A stretch of DNA of 32,055 nt. Source: a virus. A program made the translations under genes and the position numbers. Positions 7,733-15,020 of this stretch are shown here, one piece after another; position 1 is the first letter of the stretch; every line of letters starts with the position of its first letter. The stretch lies in IMG/VR virus record IMGVR_UViG_3300043409_000891, positions 1-32,055 of that record. One strand, 5' to 3'. The notes beneath the pieces were generated by a model. It made no database searches and was not told where the DNA came from. It saw only the letters and a program-made list of their open reading frames with translations.

Positions 7733-8326
7733 TTACATCCCCTTAATCTTGGCGACAAATGCTTGGTAGTGCGATGTCGCACGGGCGGTATTCGAGTGTT
7801 CGTCGTCTTTGCTCTCTGCGCGGTAGATCACGTAGTCTGCCAGCGCGGGCTCATACGAAACAGGTATTTCGGTTATCGAGTCGGTAAGGGCGAGATCAAG
7901 TGGTACCGCTGTATACACCACATCCACTGTTTGCGGCGTGGCGGGAGCTTTTGGGTAGATAAAGAACCGCAGCGGATCGCTAGGCAACCTAGCCCACTGC
8001 TCTACGTCTCCGGCCGTGTCCGTGCGCCACCCGGGGTTGAAACGGTCCATGGCTGACATATCAAATTCCGTCAACGCCGCCCCTCCGTGGATAGACAGCA
8101 CGCTAACTAGGTTTTGCGCGGCCGGAAAGGTGAGTAGGTGCTCGACCGCACCGGGGGTACACGTTACGTCACCGATTGCACGAAACAAGTCCGGACGCAG
8201 CGAAGACACCTCCTTCATGCCCGCGTTAACGTATATCAGAAGGGTGGCGCTACTATTCCGGTAGGTAGCCGATTCTGCGTCGTTGATCACACCGCGAGCA
8301 AAATCAATGACTGATTGTGGAGTCAT
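7733..8326 (-). CDS. Head-tail adaptor-like virion protein (DUF6682-like)
   Basis: The 197-residue product starts MTPQSVIDFARGVINDAESA and contains SATLLIYVNAGMKEVSSLRP, EFDMSAMDRFNPGWRTDTAG, SDPLRFFIYPKAP and YVIYRAESKDDEH. I recall these as strongly conserved blocks of the phage family DUF6682, usually found near fibre and adaptor genes. The helical N-terminus followed by a beta region recalls phage adaptor (gp11/gp4-like) proteins. The start overlaps the TGA of the upstream gene by ATGA. The family name is from memory and the adaptor role is inferred from context. Confidence 0.65.
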   Translation of the reverse strand: MTPQSVIDFARGVINDAESATYRNSSATLLIYVNAGMKEVSSLRPDLFRAIGDVTCTPGAVEHLLTFPAAQNLVSVLSIHGGAALTEFDMSAMDRFNPGWRTDTAGDVEQWARLPSDPLRFFIYPKAPATPQTVDVVYTAVPLDLALTDSITEIPVSYEPALADYVIYRAESKDDEHSNTARATSHYQAFVAKIKGM

Positions 8327-8988
8327 GCGTGCCTCTGGACTGTCGCATTCGCGGTCGTTCTGGTAATCGTCACCGTTGCCGCCCCATGCAACACGGCACC
8401 GACGCTGGAAGCGTGCCGGGTAACAACCGAGGACCCAGTCGCCAACAGGGTATCACCTAGGGCATTCGGAACGCTATTTCCGGATATGGTAACCACACCG
8501 GTTCCGGAGCTAAGGTCCGCCGCCGGATAGAGCAGCCCGATAGCAGTCCACGAGGACGCACCGGCGGCAGACACCGTGTTCGCGCCCTGCAGCTGAGCAA
8601 AGTCAGCAACAATAGCGTTTGTAGCGGCCGAAGAGACTGTATTACCCCCCTGCGAAATGGACGCAGTAGAGACAATACCGACCGTACCGGCCGTCACTAC
8701 CGTGTTCGCACCTTGCGACAGGGAGGAGGAGGAGACGACGCCGACCGTACCAGCCGTCACTACCGTGTCCGCGCCTTGCGTCTGAGCAAAGGCAGCGACA
8801 ATAGCGTTTGCAGCTGCCGAAGAGACTGTATTGGCCCCCTGCGAAATGGACGCAGTAGAGACAATACCGACCGTACCGGCCGTCACTACCGTGTTCGCAC
8901 CTTGCGACAAAGACGCATCAAGGTATCTCTGATCAGCGCCGTTTATACCCCCGGCGTTAATCCCGTAGCTGTTTACCGCAGCGGTCAT
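8323..8988 (-). CDS. Virion protein with six 21-residue SQGANTV repeats
   Basis: In this 221-residue protein, residues 26-151 are six tandem 21-residue units with core (S/Q)QG(A/G)(N/D)TV. They alternate as three unit types that repeat once, giving two 63-residue super-repeats. The units are predicted short beta strands joined by Ala/Gly turns, as in a beta-solenoid or fibrous appendage. The C-terminal ~70 residues (ISGNSVPNALGDTLLATGSS ... ATVTITRTTANATVQRHA) look like a separate beta domain. Both ends overlap neighbours by ATGA. It is likely a virion surface or fibre accessory protein; no family was recognised. Confidence 0.6.
   Translation of the reverse strand: MTAAVNSYGINAGGINGADQRYLDASLSQGANTVVTAGTVGIVSTASISQGANTVSSAAANAIVAAFAQTQGADTVVTAGTVGVVSSSSLSQGANTVVTAGTVGIVSTASISQGGNTVSSAATNAIVADFAQLQGANTVSAAGASSWTAIGLLYPAADLSSGTGVVTISGNSVPNALGDTLLATGSSVVTRHASSVGAVLHGAATVTITRTTANATVQRHA
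8536..8913 (-). repeat. Two 189-bp tandem super-repeats inside the SQGANTV gene
   Basis: The coding DNA at 8536-8724 and 8725-8913 is a recent duplication in register with 63 codons. For example, the 70 bases 8651-8720 and 8840-8909 are identical, offset by 189 bp. Other parts have drifted. This points to expansion by slippage or unequal recombination. Confidence 0.85.
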
Positions 8989-9401
8989 GAGTTCGCGGCG
9001 GTGATGGCAAAGGTGTTGATGGTCACAACTTGTGCGCTGGCTATGCTGGTGTTATCCACCGTCATGTCGCCTCCGCCCGCTGTAATGGTAACCGTACCTT
9101 GCAGCACGCCAGTAGTGCCGTCGGACTTCCACAACCGGAAGTGCGTGCAGGCCGTACCCGACCCGGCTCCAGCGTCCCCCGCACCTGACCATGTACCGGT
9201 TTTGGACATGACACCAGAAGCGGCGGCGGTAAAGTAGTCGGAGGGAAGCGTTATCTGGCAAAGCATCGTGCCGGTAATGACGGCGGCGACGTTAGCGGGT
9301 ACCGACCCAGAGTATAGGCGCAGGATAGCCGAAGTACCGGCATGGGTCTCCAACGCGTCCAGCTGGGCGTTACGTAGATTGACACTGTATTGGAGGGCCA
9401 T
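8985..9401 (-). CDS. Small conserved phage virion protein
   Basis: This 138-residue beta-rich protein starts MALQYSVNLRNAQLDALETH and contains LRLYSGSVPANVAAV, LPSDYFTAAASGVMSKTGTW and GGGDMTVDNTSIASAQVVTI. That pattern (MALQYS ... RNA-LDA ... GGGDMTVDN) recurs in many tailed-phage structural regions as a protein of unknown exact role. AGGAAACACC precedes the ATG. It lies between the adaptor-like 213-residue gene and the SQGANTV gene and overlaps the latter by ATGA. It may decorate the head or the tail collar. Confidence 0.6.
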   Translation of the reverse strand: MALQYSVNLRNAQLDALETHAGTSAILRLYSGSVPANVAAVITGTMLCQITLPSDYFTAAASGVMSKTGTWSGAGDAGAGSGTACTHFRLWKSDGTTGVLQGTVTITAGGGDMTVDNTSIASAQVVTINTFAITAANS

Positions 9402-9410
9402 GGTGTTTCC

Positions 9411-10052
9411 TTAGGCAAAAGGACGCATCTGTACGTGCGTCGAAGTATTGGTGCGAGTCTGATTACGTCGGATGATCGCGGCGGAAGCGAATGACTCGAA
9501 CTGCCGGTTGGACGCCATCGCCGCGTCGGGGTTAGACCACGGTTTATCCGGCTGCGATTGCAACCAGTACTTGGCGTACTCAGTCACGGCTTCGAGGTAA
9601 ATGTTGGCAAGTCGGTCGTCTAAAGTTGCAGCCGCCTTGGTGGGCATAAACACGACTTTGGCCGTCAGCGTTTCAATGGCAGTCGGAGTCGGGTATAAAA
9701 CAATTTCCACCGTACTGTCGTCAGTCACAGCGTAAATGGTAGGGGTCCCGGTCGCGGTAGTTTGCGCGGTGATGTGGTCTACCGAGCGAGCTACGAGGTA
9801 CTCCGGCGTGACGCGAGTCTGGCTAGTAGGGCGGCGAAGGCTCTCCACCGCGAGGATCTCGGTGCCGGTCGCCATAGTAGGGGCGTACGAGTTGTCGGCC
9901 ACCGCCAAGGTTATGTTTACTTCGACCGTCAAGGCTTGCGTTTTTTTGCAGAACTCCCGTGCGGCACGGCGAATAGCGTCATCCATCATGGGGTTCGGAA
10001 CCCCGGGGCAGTCGATGTACACCAGAGGCCGGAACACAGAGATTGCGGCCAT
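9411..10052 (-). CDS. Head-tail adaptor/connector candidate
   Basis: This 213-residue protein begins MAAISVFRPLVYIDCPGVPN, then PMMDDAIRRAAREFCKKTQA, an N-terminal helix common to phage gp11-like adaptors. A beta-rich middle (ITLAVADNSYAP, EILAVESLRRP, VEIVLYPTPTAIETLTAKVV) and a C-terminal helical pair with LEAVTEYAKYWLQSQPDKPW follow. The helix-beta-helix layout and length near 200 fit short-tailed phage adaptors that sit under the portal. Two genes in this segment (this one and 7733-8326) have adaptor features, so which one contacts the portal is open. Confidence 0.55.
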   Translation of the reverse strand: MAAISVFRPLVYIDCPGVPNPMMDDAIRRAAREFCKKTQALTVEVNITLAVADNSYAPTMATGTEILAVESLRRPTSQTRVTPEYLVARSVDHITAQTTATGTPTIYAVTDDSTVEIVLYPTPTAIETLTAKVVFMPTKAAATLDDRLANIYLEAVTEYAKYWLQSQPDKPWSNPDAAMASNRQFESFASAAIIRRNQTRTNTSTHVQMRPFA

Positions 10053-10055
10053 GGA

Positions 10056-10328
10056 TTACCCCAATCCCCGCTTTTTCTTCAGCGTCTTGGAAATCGATAG
10101 GTCGGGAAGATCGTCAAGATTGAGCTCTCCACTAAACTCGTTGTGCAAGGTTTCTTCCGGACCCGGTTCAGGCTGCAGCAGGGTTTTACCGTGGGGGGTA
10201 ACGAACATCACTCCATCCGCCCCGGTCTCCATAACCGGCCAAAAGTACTGGGCATCCTTGACCATGAACTCTCGTTTGCTGTCGCTCCACACTCCGGTGG
10301 GGAAAAGCTCTTCGGGAGTTTTCATCAC
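10056..10328 (-). CDS. Small acidic/basic protein of unknown function
   Basis: The 90-residue product has an N-terminal MKTPEELFPTGVWSDSKREF, a beta-like middle (VMETGADGVMFVTPHGKTLL), an acidic stretch (PEPGPEETLHNEFSGELNLD) and a basic end (LKKKRGLG). The start may be GTG at 10328, overlapping the upstream TGA, or the ATG directly after it at 10325; neither has a strong Shine-Dalgarno. It lies inside the virion operon between two structural genes and is probably a small head or connector component. No family was recognised. Confidence 0.5.
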   Translation of the reverse strand: MMKTPEELFPTGVWSDSKREFMVKDAQYFWPVMETGADGVMFVTPHGKTLLQPEPGPEETLHNEFSGELNLDDLPDLSISKTLKKKRGLG

Positions 10329-10885
10329 GAAATAGTTACGTCAAGGGATAAGTCAAACCGGTTGACAACGCCGAGAGGAGTCCAAGATCCAAGGCACTGT
10401 ACGACACCGATAAGAGTGAGGGGTTGCGCCGACTCAGGGTTACCGGAAGAGGTCGTATACGGCACGCGAGGGCGGCTACCGTTTGGCATCACGGTTTGGT
10501 ACCCGGTAACACCGGCGGTTAACCCACCAGCCGGATTGGTCCACGCGCCGTTAGCGAACGTGAATTTGACCACATGCTCCCGAAACGCTGCGGCGGTGAT
10601 AGCCATCGCGGTATTGTCGGCCGGGTACCCAGCGTCGGCAAACGGAATGCTCGTGACCGGGCGGAAGAGGAGCAGGGCGAAGTCAAGCGCCGTGATCACC
10701 AAGTTGCTACTGGCCGGGGTAACGACGGCGCTACACGCCGTAATCTCGCCCGCGTTTGTAGGCATGTAGAAGGTAACGGGAACGACCGAAGCCGCTGTAC
10801 CGCTGTTGGCGATAATGTCGCCTGTAGCGTACGCGGTGTTGTCGGCCGGACGGGAAAACGTGCCTGTTACTCGAACGGACGGCAT
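10325..10885 (-). CDS. Virion structural protein of unknown role
   Basis: This 186-residue, strongly beta-rich protein starts MPSVRVTGTFSRPADNTAYA and contains GDIIANSGTAAS, VPVTFYMPTNAGEIT and IPFADAGYPADNTAMAITAA. An excellent ribosome site, GGGAGGCAACAAAAATG, precedes it. The family recurs near capsid genes in many tailed phages without a proven function; a head decoration or minor capsid role is plausible. It is the first gene downstream of the hairpin at 10900-10933. Confidence 0.55.
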   Translation of the reverse strand: MPSVRVTGTFSRPADNTAYATGDIIANSGTAASVVPVTFYMPTNAGEITACSAVVTPASSNLVITALDFALLLFRPVTSIPFADAGYPADNTAMAITAAAFREHVVKFTFANGAWTNPAGGLTAGVTGYQTVMPNGSRPRVPYTTSSGNPESAQPLTLIGVVQCLGSWTPLGVVNRFDLSLDVTIS

Positions 10886-10899
10886 TTTTGTTGCCTCCC

Positions 10900-10933
10900 A
10901 AAAAAGGGCGCGGGCGAGGCCGAAGCCCCGCCC
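10900..10933 (-). terminator. Hairpin with TTCG loop and T tract
   Basis: Read on the minus strand, GGGCGGGGC-TTCG-GCCTCGCCC forms a 9-bp stem (one G-T pair) with a very stable TTCG tetraloop at 10912-10933. A six-T tract follows after a six-base GC-rich gap (10905-10900). The gap makes it an imperfect intrinsic terminator. It may reduce read-through between the highly expressed head genes and the genes beyond. Confidence 0.55.
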
Positions 10934-10945
10934 ACTACTTCATGG

Positions 10946-11311
10946 TTACGACTGCTTGGCAATCAGGTTGTCCGCCACCCACGTCAGACCGTCGGTACCC
11001 ACCTGAACAAAGGTAGCCCCGGTCAGAGTAGCAAGACCCTTTTCCGAATTGGTCGCGCCGCCGTTGATGGTCCCACCTGTGTTGGGGAAGATGTCCAGCG
11101 TAGCAGCCGACGTATTGTACACGCGGACTTTTGCGCCCTGCGCCATCGACGCCGGAAGAATCATGCTATCCCCAGCGGTAGCGACCGTCGCAACGACGTT
11201 GATCCCAGACGACAGCGTATTCGCCGCCGCCGTAGGTGCCGCGCCGCCAGCGAGTGCAGTAAGGCCGGTGGAGTAGCCACCGATTTCCAAAACTATTCCA
11301 GAGCTTGCCAT
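10946..11311 (-). CDS. Small head protein, decoration candidate
   Basis: This 121-residue protein is rich in Gly, Ala, Thr and Val with no charged patches. It begins MASSGIVLEIGGYSTGLTAL and contains NTLSSGINVVATVATAGDSM, AKVRVYNTSAATLDIFPNTG and VQVGTDGLTWVADNLIAKQS. The beta-sandwich-like composition and position directly downstream of the coat gene match small decoration or capsid-associated proteins. AAGGAGATTCATC precedes the ATG. No enzymatic motif is visible. Confidence 0.55.
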   Translation of the reverse strand: MASSGIVLEIGGYSTGLTALAGGAAPTAAANTLSSGINVVATVATAGDSMILPASMAQGAKVRVYNTSAATLDIFPNTGGTINGGATNSEKGLATLTGATFVQVGTDGLTWVADNLIAKQS

Positions 11312-11338
11312 GATGAATCTCCTTAAATTAGGTTTAGT

Positions 11339-11360
11339 GGGCCGAGGTTACCCCCGGCCC
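11339..11360 (-). other. GNRA-loop hairpin after the major capsid gene
   Basis: The minus-strand sequence forms a 9-bp stem, GGGCCGGGG / CCTCGGCCC with one G-T pair, closed by a GTAA tetraloop. It starts seven bases past the capsid stop codon and has no T tract, so it is not a standard terminator. It could protect the capsid mRNA 3' end or mark an RNase cut. Confidence 0.5.
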
Positions 11361-11366
11361 TGAGCG

Positions 11367-12419
11367 TTACTTGACGACGCCGAAGGCGAAGGCTTCAGGC
11401 TTCACGACCTTGCGGCCGTACACCGACAGGCCACGAATGAAGTCACCGAAGTCCGAGGGGTTGCGAACCTGCTCCGTCTTGTTCACCTGCGCGGCGAAAC
11501 TGATCGCATCCTTGTGTCCAGCGATGACTACGCGGCGAACGTCCGCGCTGGCCATCGTGCCGCCGGTCGACGTAGCCGCCTGACCAGTGACCCAACCCTT
11601 GCTGGTCGTACCACGCGGCAGCATGTTGCTGACGTAGACCGTGAAGCGGTCGATCATGCCGATCTTGCCAGTACGGACGATGCTGGAGGTGTCTCCGGTA
11701 AAGTACGCTTGCGCAAGGTTGGTCGACATCAGGATTTGCCGGTCGTACGGGCTCATCAGGAGGAAGCGCCCCGATTCAGGCACGTTCTGCTCGTCCAGCA
11801 CCGCGCCCATGTTCAGGATCAGCGTGAGCAGGTTGGCCGCAGTCGTCGTCACCGCGATGGGCGTGATGTCGGTCCCAAGGTTCAGCACCGACGACTTGAC
11901 ACCAGCAGTAGCGCCTTGGTTGGCAGCGGCGCAGCCACGCGTGTTAGCCGCCGTGGTGCTGGCGGTGTTCTTGTCCGTGCCTGCAGTGTCACCAGCCGTG
12001 GTGCAAAACATGCTGAAGAACACTTCTTCGGTAATGGACAGCTTGAGTTGCTTAGAAGCGTCGTCCATGTACATGTTTAGGAGGTTCATGTCGGACTGCG
12101 CTTCCTGCACGTCATTGCACTGGAACGCGAACGACTTGGCCTTCTCGATCAGCATGTCCTGATAGATCGGGGTCGGGACTTCGTACTGCAGGCTTCCGCC
12201 AATTACGTAGTCACTGATCGTCAGCGTCGGCGCGGTGCGGATTCGCACGGTATCGCCTTGGTTCTTAATCTCGCCTTCCCAGCTGGTATTGGTAATTTCG
12301 GCAAGCTGGTTGTCAACGTAGTACTTTGCGTTGAGTTTTTTCGACCAGAGCAGCGGGTTGAACGCCGCTGCAATGGTCGGGCTGGTCAGAAAGGGTGATG
12401 CGGGGGCCAGAATAGCCAT
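11367..12419 (-). CDS. Major capsid protein
   Basis: This 350-residue protein lies just downstream of a scaffold-like gene, in the standard position of the coat gene. It starts MAILAPASPFLTSPTIAAAF and shows coat-like blocks: NTSWEGEIKNQGDTVRIRT, YEVPTPIYQDMLIEKAKSFA, a long helix with AQSDMNLLNMYMDDASKQLK, GRFLLMSPYDRQILMSTNLA, IDRFTVYVSNMLPRG and a final DFIRGLSVYGRKVVKPEAFA. The domain order suits the HK97-fold coat of a short-tailed phage. It has an excellent ribosome site (CTAGGAGATTTACC-ATG) and is followed by a stable hairpin. A two-Cys loop (CTTAGD ... CAAANQ) sits in an Ala/Thr-rich insertion near the middle. Confidence 0.85.
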   Translation of the reverse strand: MAILAPASPFLTSPTIAAAFNPLLWSKKLNAKYYVDNQLAEITNTSWEGEIKNQGDTVRIRTAPTLTISDYVIGGSLQYEVPTPIYQDMLIEKAKSFAFQCNDVQEAQSDMNLLNMYMDDASKQLKLSITEEVFFSMFCTTAGDTAGTDKNTASTTAANTRGCAAANQGATAGVKSSVLNLGTDITPIAVTTTAANLLTLILNMGAVLDEQNVPESGRFLLMSPYDRQILMSTNLAQAYFTGDTSSIVRTGKIGMIDRFTVYVSNMLPRGTTSKGWVTGQAATSTGGTMASADVRRVVIAGHKDAISFAAQVNKTEQVRNPSDFGDFIRGLSVYGRKVVKPEAFAFGVVK

Positions 12420-12470
12420 GGTAAATCTCCTAGATTAAGTGGGTTTGGGCTGTTCTGGCTCCACGTTCAG

Positions 12471-13427
12471 CTAGCCGCGCACGCGGCCTTGCATGTACGC
12501 ATCACTCAGTTCAGCTTCGAGCTTGGCTGCTTCGTCGTATTTCCCAGCGATGTTCATCCTACGAACGTCGTCGAACAGTTTGGTCGCCTGAGCCTCGGTA
12601 AAGATACGAGTGCTGGCTGGGGACGTAACCTGCGCGGTACTGGTAGTACGAGTCGGCGTGATTTGACGTTCCAATTCGGCCTGACGCTGTTGTCGAGAGT
12701 CTGGGGGTAGAGCTTCAGTCGGTGCGGACTTCAGGTAGAAATCCACTACGTTCTTTAGCTTCACCATATCGCCGTTCTGGTAGACGAACTCAGCGTATGC
12801 GCGGCGAGGCTCACCCGTGTACGGATCTTTTTCGTCCAACCACGCGATCCACTTGGGATCTACGTTAAGTTGGTCGAAATTTGGGACCGCTTTGGCTAGA
12901 CGGGACTCAAAAGTTACCGAGGAAACATCCCCCGCAGCTTTGTGGACTTCCGCCTCCAACTGGGCAATCTTCGTATCGCGCTGAGCGAGTTCAGCCTTCA
13001 ACGGGGCCATTACTTCTCTGGCCACACGGCGCTGGACATCGAGCAGGTCTTCACCATAATCAGTTACGTCTTTCTCGGTTACCAACCCTTCTTCAGCTGG
13101 TGTTTCCACCTTGGGGGCGGTCCTAGCACTCAGTTCATCAATCTGACGCTGCATCTCTCTGTTCGCAGTGTGCAGACGAGGGACTTCGGCTTGGTACTTA
13201 CCCTCTAACGTGCGATACCTCTGTTCCCACACGTTATCTTGCGGCGGTGCAGCAACTTCAGGGGGCTGATTCGAGAGGATGGGCTCTTCCGAGGGCTGCG
13301 CGTCGGTAGGTGGGGTATCGGGGCCCGGTGTCCCTTCGACAGAAACTCCTGCTTGGGGGGCCAGCGTCCGTTCGTACTCTTCCAACTCCTGTAGGTCTCG
13401 CTCAACTTGCTTCGGTAGTGCAGCCAT
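12471..13427 (-). CDS. Capsid scaffolding protein
   Basis: The 318-residue product is charged and mostly helical. An N-terminal helix (MAALPKQVERDLQELEEYER) leads to a long Pro/Glu-rich linker (about residues 25-65), a coiled coil (about 70-170: RYRTLEGKYQAEVPRLHTAN ... LKAELAQRDTKIAQLEAEV) and a C-terminal helical region ending AKLEAELSDAYMQGRVRG. Composition and position immediately upstream of the coat gene are those of phage scaffolds. AAGGAGATTGAG precedes the ATG. No protease domain is visible. Confidence 0.8.
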   Translation of the reverse strand: MAALPKQVERDLQELEEYERTLAPQAGVSVEGTPGPDTPPTDAQPSEEPILSNQPPEVAAPPQDNVWEQRYRTLEGKYQAEVPRLHTANREMQRQIDELSARTAPKVETPAEEGLVTEKDVTDYGEDLLDVQRRVAREVMAPLKAELAQRDTKIAQLEAEVHKAAGDVSSVTFESRLAKAVPNFDQLNVDPKWIAWLDEKDPYTGEPRRAYAEFVYQNGDMVKLKNVVDFYLKSAPTEALPPDSRQQRQAELERQITPTRTTSTAQVTSPASTRIFTEAQATKLFDDVRRMNIAGKYDEAAKLEAELSDAYMQGRVRG

Positions 13428-13505
13428 CTCAATCTCCTTCGCTCCAACTCCACTCTAGGCTCCGTCTTTACGGTCTGCCCTTCATGTAATGGTCAGCTAG
13501 TGGTT

Positions 13506-13760
13506 TCAGGGTTTATTCAACTTCTCCAACGTAGACCCGGCGTTATCCACCGCGTCTAAAAACTCTATAAGGACACTCGCTCGGCCCTGCAGGCGGACAA
13601 ACCTGTCCGTATCTGCCTTGACCAGCGCATCCTTGTGTTCTTCAGCCATGTTGTTAAAGAACTTCAACAGAGGCTCCATTTCGGGGGATTTCATCCGGTG
13701 GAGTGCTGCTGCTGTGGCTTTATCCACAGTATTAAATCCGTTCATGCGAGACGGTACCAC
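13506..13760 (-). CDS. Small helical protein of unknown function
   Basis: The 84-residue product (GTG start at 13760; an internal ATG at codon 6 is an alternative) is all-helical: DKATAAALHRMKSPEMEPLL, then KFFNNMAEEHKDALVKADTD, RFVRLQGRASVLIEFLDAVD and a leucine-rich tail. Neither start has a clear Shine-Dalgarno. It sits between the holin/lysozyme pair and the scaffold. Such 80-residue helical proteins recur beside scaffold genes of podovirus-like phages, but I know of no proven role. Confidence 0.55.
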   Translation of the reverse strand: MVPSRMNGFNTVDKATAAALHRMKSPEMEPLLKFFNNMAEEHKDALVKADTDRFVRLQGRASVLIEFLDAVDNAGSTLEKLNKP

Positions 13761-13779
13761 ACTAAGAAAGTACCGGCAA

Positions 13780-14283
13780 CTATTTGCGACTAGCGTTAAG
13801 CATCACATCTTTTTTAGCAGAATTTGAAGTAGTGCCAAACCAGAAGCTGATGCAACCCGTCCAAGCCGTGCCGAGCGAACCCAGCATAATCATGATCGGA
13901 GGGGAGTCCACTACGCTGTTGTCGTGCATCATCCAGCCAAGGATGCCAAAGAACCCTGCGGTAACCATGTAGGTCAAGACGGTCGGCGTGTTGCTTTGCG
14001 TACTAATCTGCATCTGACGGGCCGAGTCGCGGTCTTTGAACTCAAGGTCGGCGTACCTGAACCCACGTTCCTTTTCCTCGTTCTGGTACTTGAGTTCCAG
14101 TTCCTTGATCTGCGCAAGATGCTCCGGGGTCAGCTTGCCGTCGTTGAACGCCTCTGTAACCGTGGCCACCGTTGCATTGTCCACACCAACGATCTTACCG
14201 AGGGCAGCTACGGCTACGCCTCCGAGGGGCCCGAGTAGCGCCGAAGCGAGCGTAGGAGCAAGGCCCTTCAGGAAGTCGTTCAT
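13780..14283 (-). CDS. 3TM-type holin (GTA/3TM holin family-like)
   Basis: This 167-residue protein has an N-terminal hydrophobic segment (APTLASALLGPLGGVAVAAL) and a charged helical middle with LTPEHLAQIKELELKYQNEE. Two membrane helices near the C-terminus follow, LTYMVTAGFFGILGWMM and PPIMIMLGSLGTAWTGCISF. This layout matches the 'holin of 3TMs' family found next to endolysins. Its ATG overlaps the lysozyme TAA (TAATG), tying the two. It should form the hole that frees the lysozyme. The second small-holin candidate at 5379-5561 raises the question of division of labour. Confidence 0.7.
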   Translation of the reverse strand: MNDFLKGLAPTLASALLGPLGGVAVAALGKIVGVDNATVATVTEAFNDGKLTPEHLAQIKELELKYQNEEKERGFRYADLEFKDRDSARQMQISTQSNTPTVLTYMVTAGFFGILGWMMHDNSVVDSPPIMIMLGSLGTAWTGCISFWFGTTSNSAKKDVMLNASRK

Positions 14284-14735
14284 TACGCGCTCCGAGTGAA
14301 CAAGGCTTCTTCGGCTTCTCTACGGGCGGTCAAGCCAGCAAGAGGGGTCAACACTCCGTTCACTGTCGCTTTGTCCCACCGCTTAAACTGACCAGCAGCA
14401 GCGTCGAAATCACCAGCATTGAGGTAACGAGCGAGAGTACTGCCACGGAAAGCGCCGCATCCAAGATTAAAAATGAAGCTGATGCAGGCATCGGCTTCCG
14501 ACTGACTGAGCGGGGTTTGAATTGCAGAACCAAGGCAGTTTTCGGCAGCATGGGCATCCTTTCGCAAAAGCGTGTCAGCCTCAAGTTCGGTAACGCAAGT
14601 GCCCGCGTGAACATCTTCCCCTGTATGTCCGTATCCGACCGTTAGCTTTCCGGCAGGGCAGATGTACGCGGCAAGGCGCAAGCCCTCGTACTTCTTGATT
14701 AACGCCAGACCGTCTTCCGAAATGGTGTACTTCAT
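14283..14735 (-). CDS. Endolysin: GH24 lysozyme (muramidase)
   Basis: The 150-residue product cuts peptidoglycan glycan strands. I chose the ATG at 14735 because GGAAGGTGCG lies just before it; a GTG four codons upstream is less likely. Residues 14-36 read KKYEGLRLAAYICPAG then KLTVGYG, giving the family's catalytic spacing Glu17-x8-Cys26-x5-Thr32. This is the E-C/D-T triad of T4/P22-type lysozymes with Cys in place of Asp, as in several phage enzymes. Downstream blocks LSQSEADACISFIFNLGCGA and LTPLAGLTARREAEEALF are typical of GH24. No signal or SAR segment is seen, so release should need the adjacent holin. Confidence 0.9.
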   Translation of the reverse strand: MKYTISEDGLALIKKYEGLRLAAYICPAGKLTVGYGHTGEDVHAGTCVTELEADTLLRKDAHAAENCLGSAIQTPLSQSEADACISFIFNLGCGAFRGSTLARYLNAGDFDAAAGQFKRWDKATVNGVLTPLAGLTARREAEEALFTRSA

Positions 14736-14797
14736 CGCACCTTCCACGAGAGTAACGCCTGCCTGCGTGATACGCGGGGCGCTATCGAATGAGTAGT

Positions 14798-14956
14798 TTA
14801 CTTAGTTTTGCCTTTTTTGGTCATCATATAAGGCATAGCAGCCATATTTTTTGCGCCTTTTGATGCCTGCATTTCTTTGGCCGAGTTTTTCATCATCTTT
14901 CCACCGGGCATCTTGTGCATGCCATCTTTTGTCATACCAGCTTTAGCGTATTTCAT
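14798..14956 (-). CDS. Met/Lys-rich micro-protein
   Basis: This 52-residue protein contains 11 Met and 14 Lys and almost no acidic residues. It reads MKYAKAGMTKDGMHKMPGGK, then a MMKNSAKEMQ stretch, then NMAAMPYMMTKKGKTK at the end. GGAG lies six bases before the ATG, and the gene ends at TAA 14798. Paired and spaced Met residues recall metal-binding or membrane-associating peptides, but the strong positive charge also fits nucleic-acid binding. It lies between the lysozyme and a DUF6321-like gene. Similar tiny basic proteins are known near phage portal genes; no function is established. Confidence 0.6.
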   Translation of the reverse strand: MKYAKAGMTKDGMHKMPGGKMMKNSAKEMQASKGAKNMAAMPYMMTKKGKTK

Positions 14957-14983
14957 AAAATCTCCGTTGGGGTAAGTTTACGG

Positions 14984-15019
14984 TTATTTACTTCTTGCGG
15001 CTTTAGGTTTGGTTGCCAT
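14984..15019 (-). CDS. 11-residue basic micro-ORF
   Basis: The peptide reads MATKPKAARSK. It starts one base after the TGA of the upstream 82-residue gene, with GGAAG ahead of the ATG. Its character matches the Lys-rich proteins on both sides. It may be translated by reinitiation, or it may be a decayed end of a longer gene. Confidence 0.3.
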   Translation of the reverse strand: MATKPKAARSK

Positions 15020-15020
15020 G

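Noticed and set aside
13460-13490. Five-codon frame MKGRP between scaffold and small helical gene
   Set aside because: Too short and without other support.
14735-14747. Upstream GTG start of the lysozyme gene
   Set aside because: GGAAGG lies between this GTG and the ATG at 14735, so the ATG is the better start.
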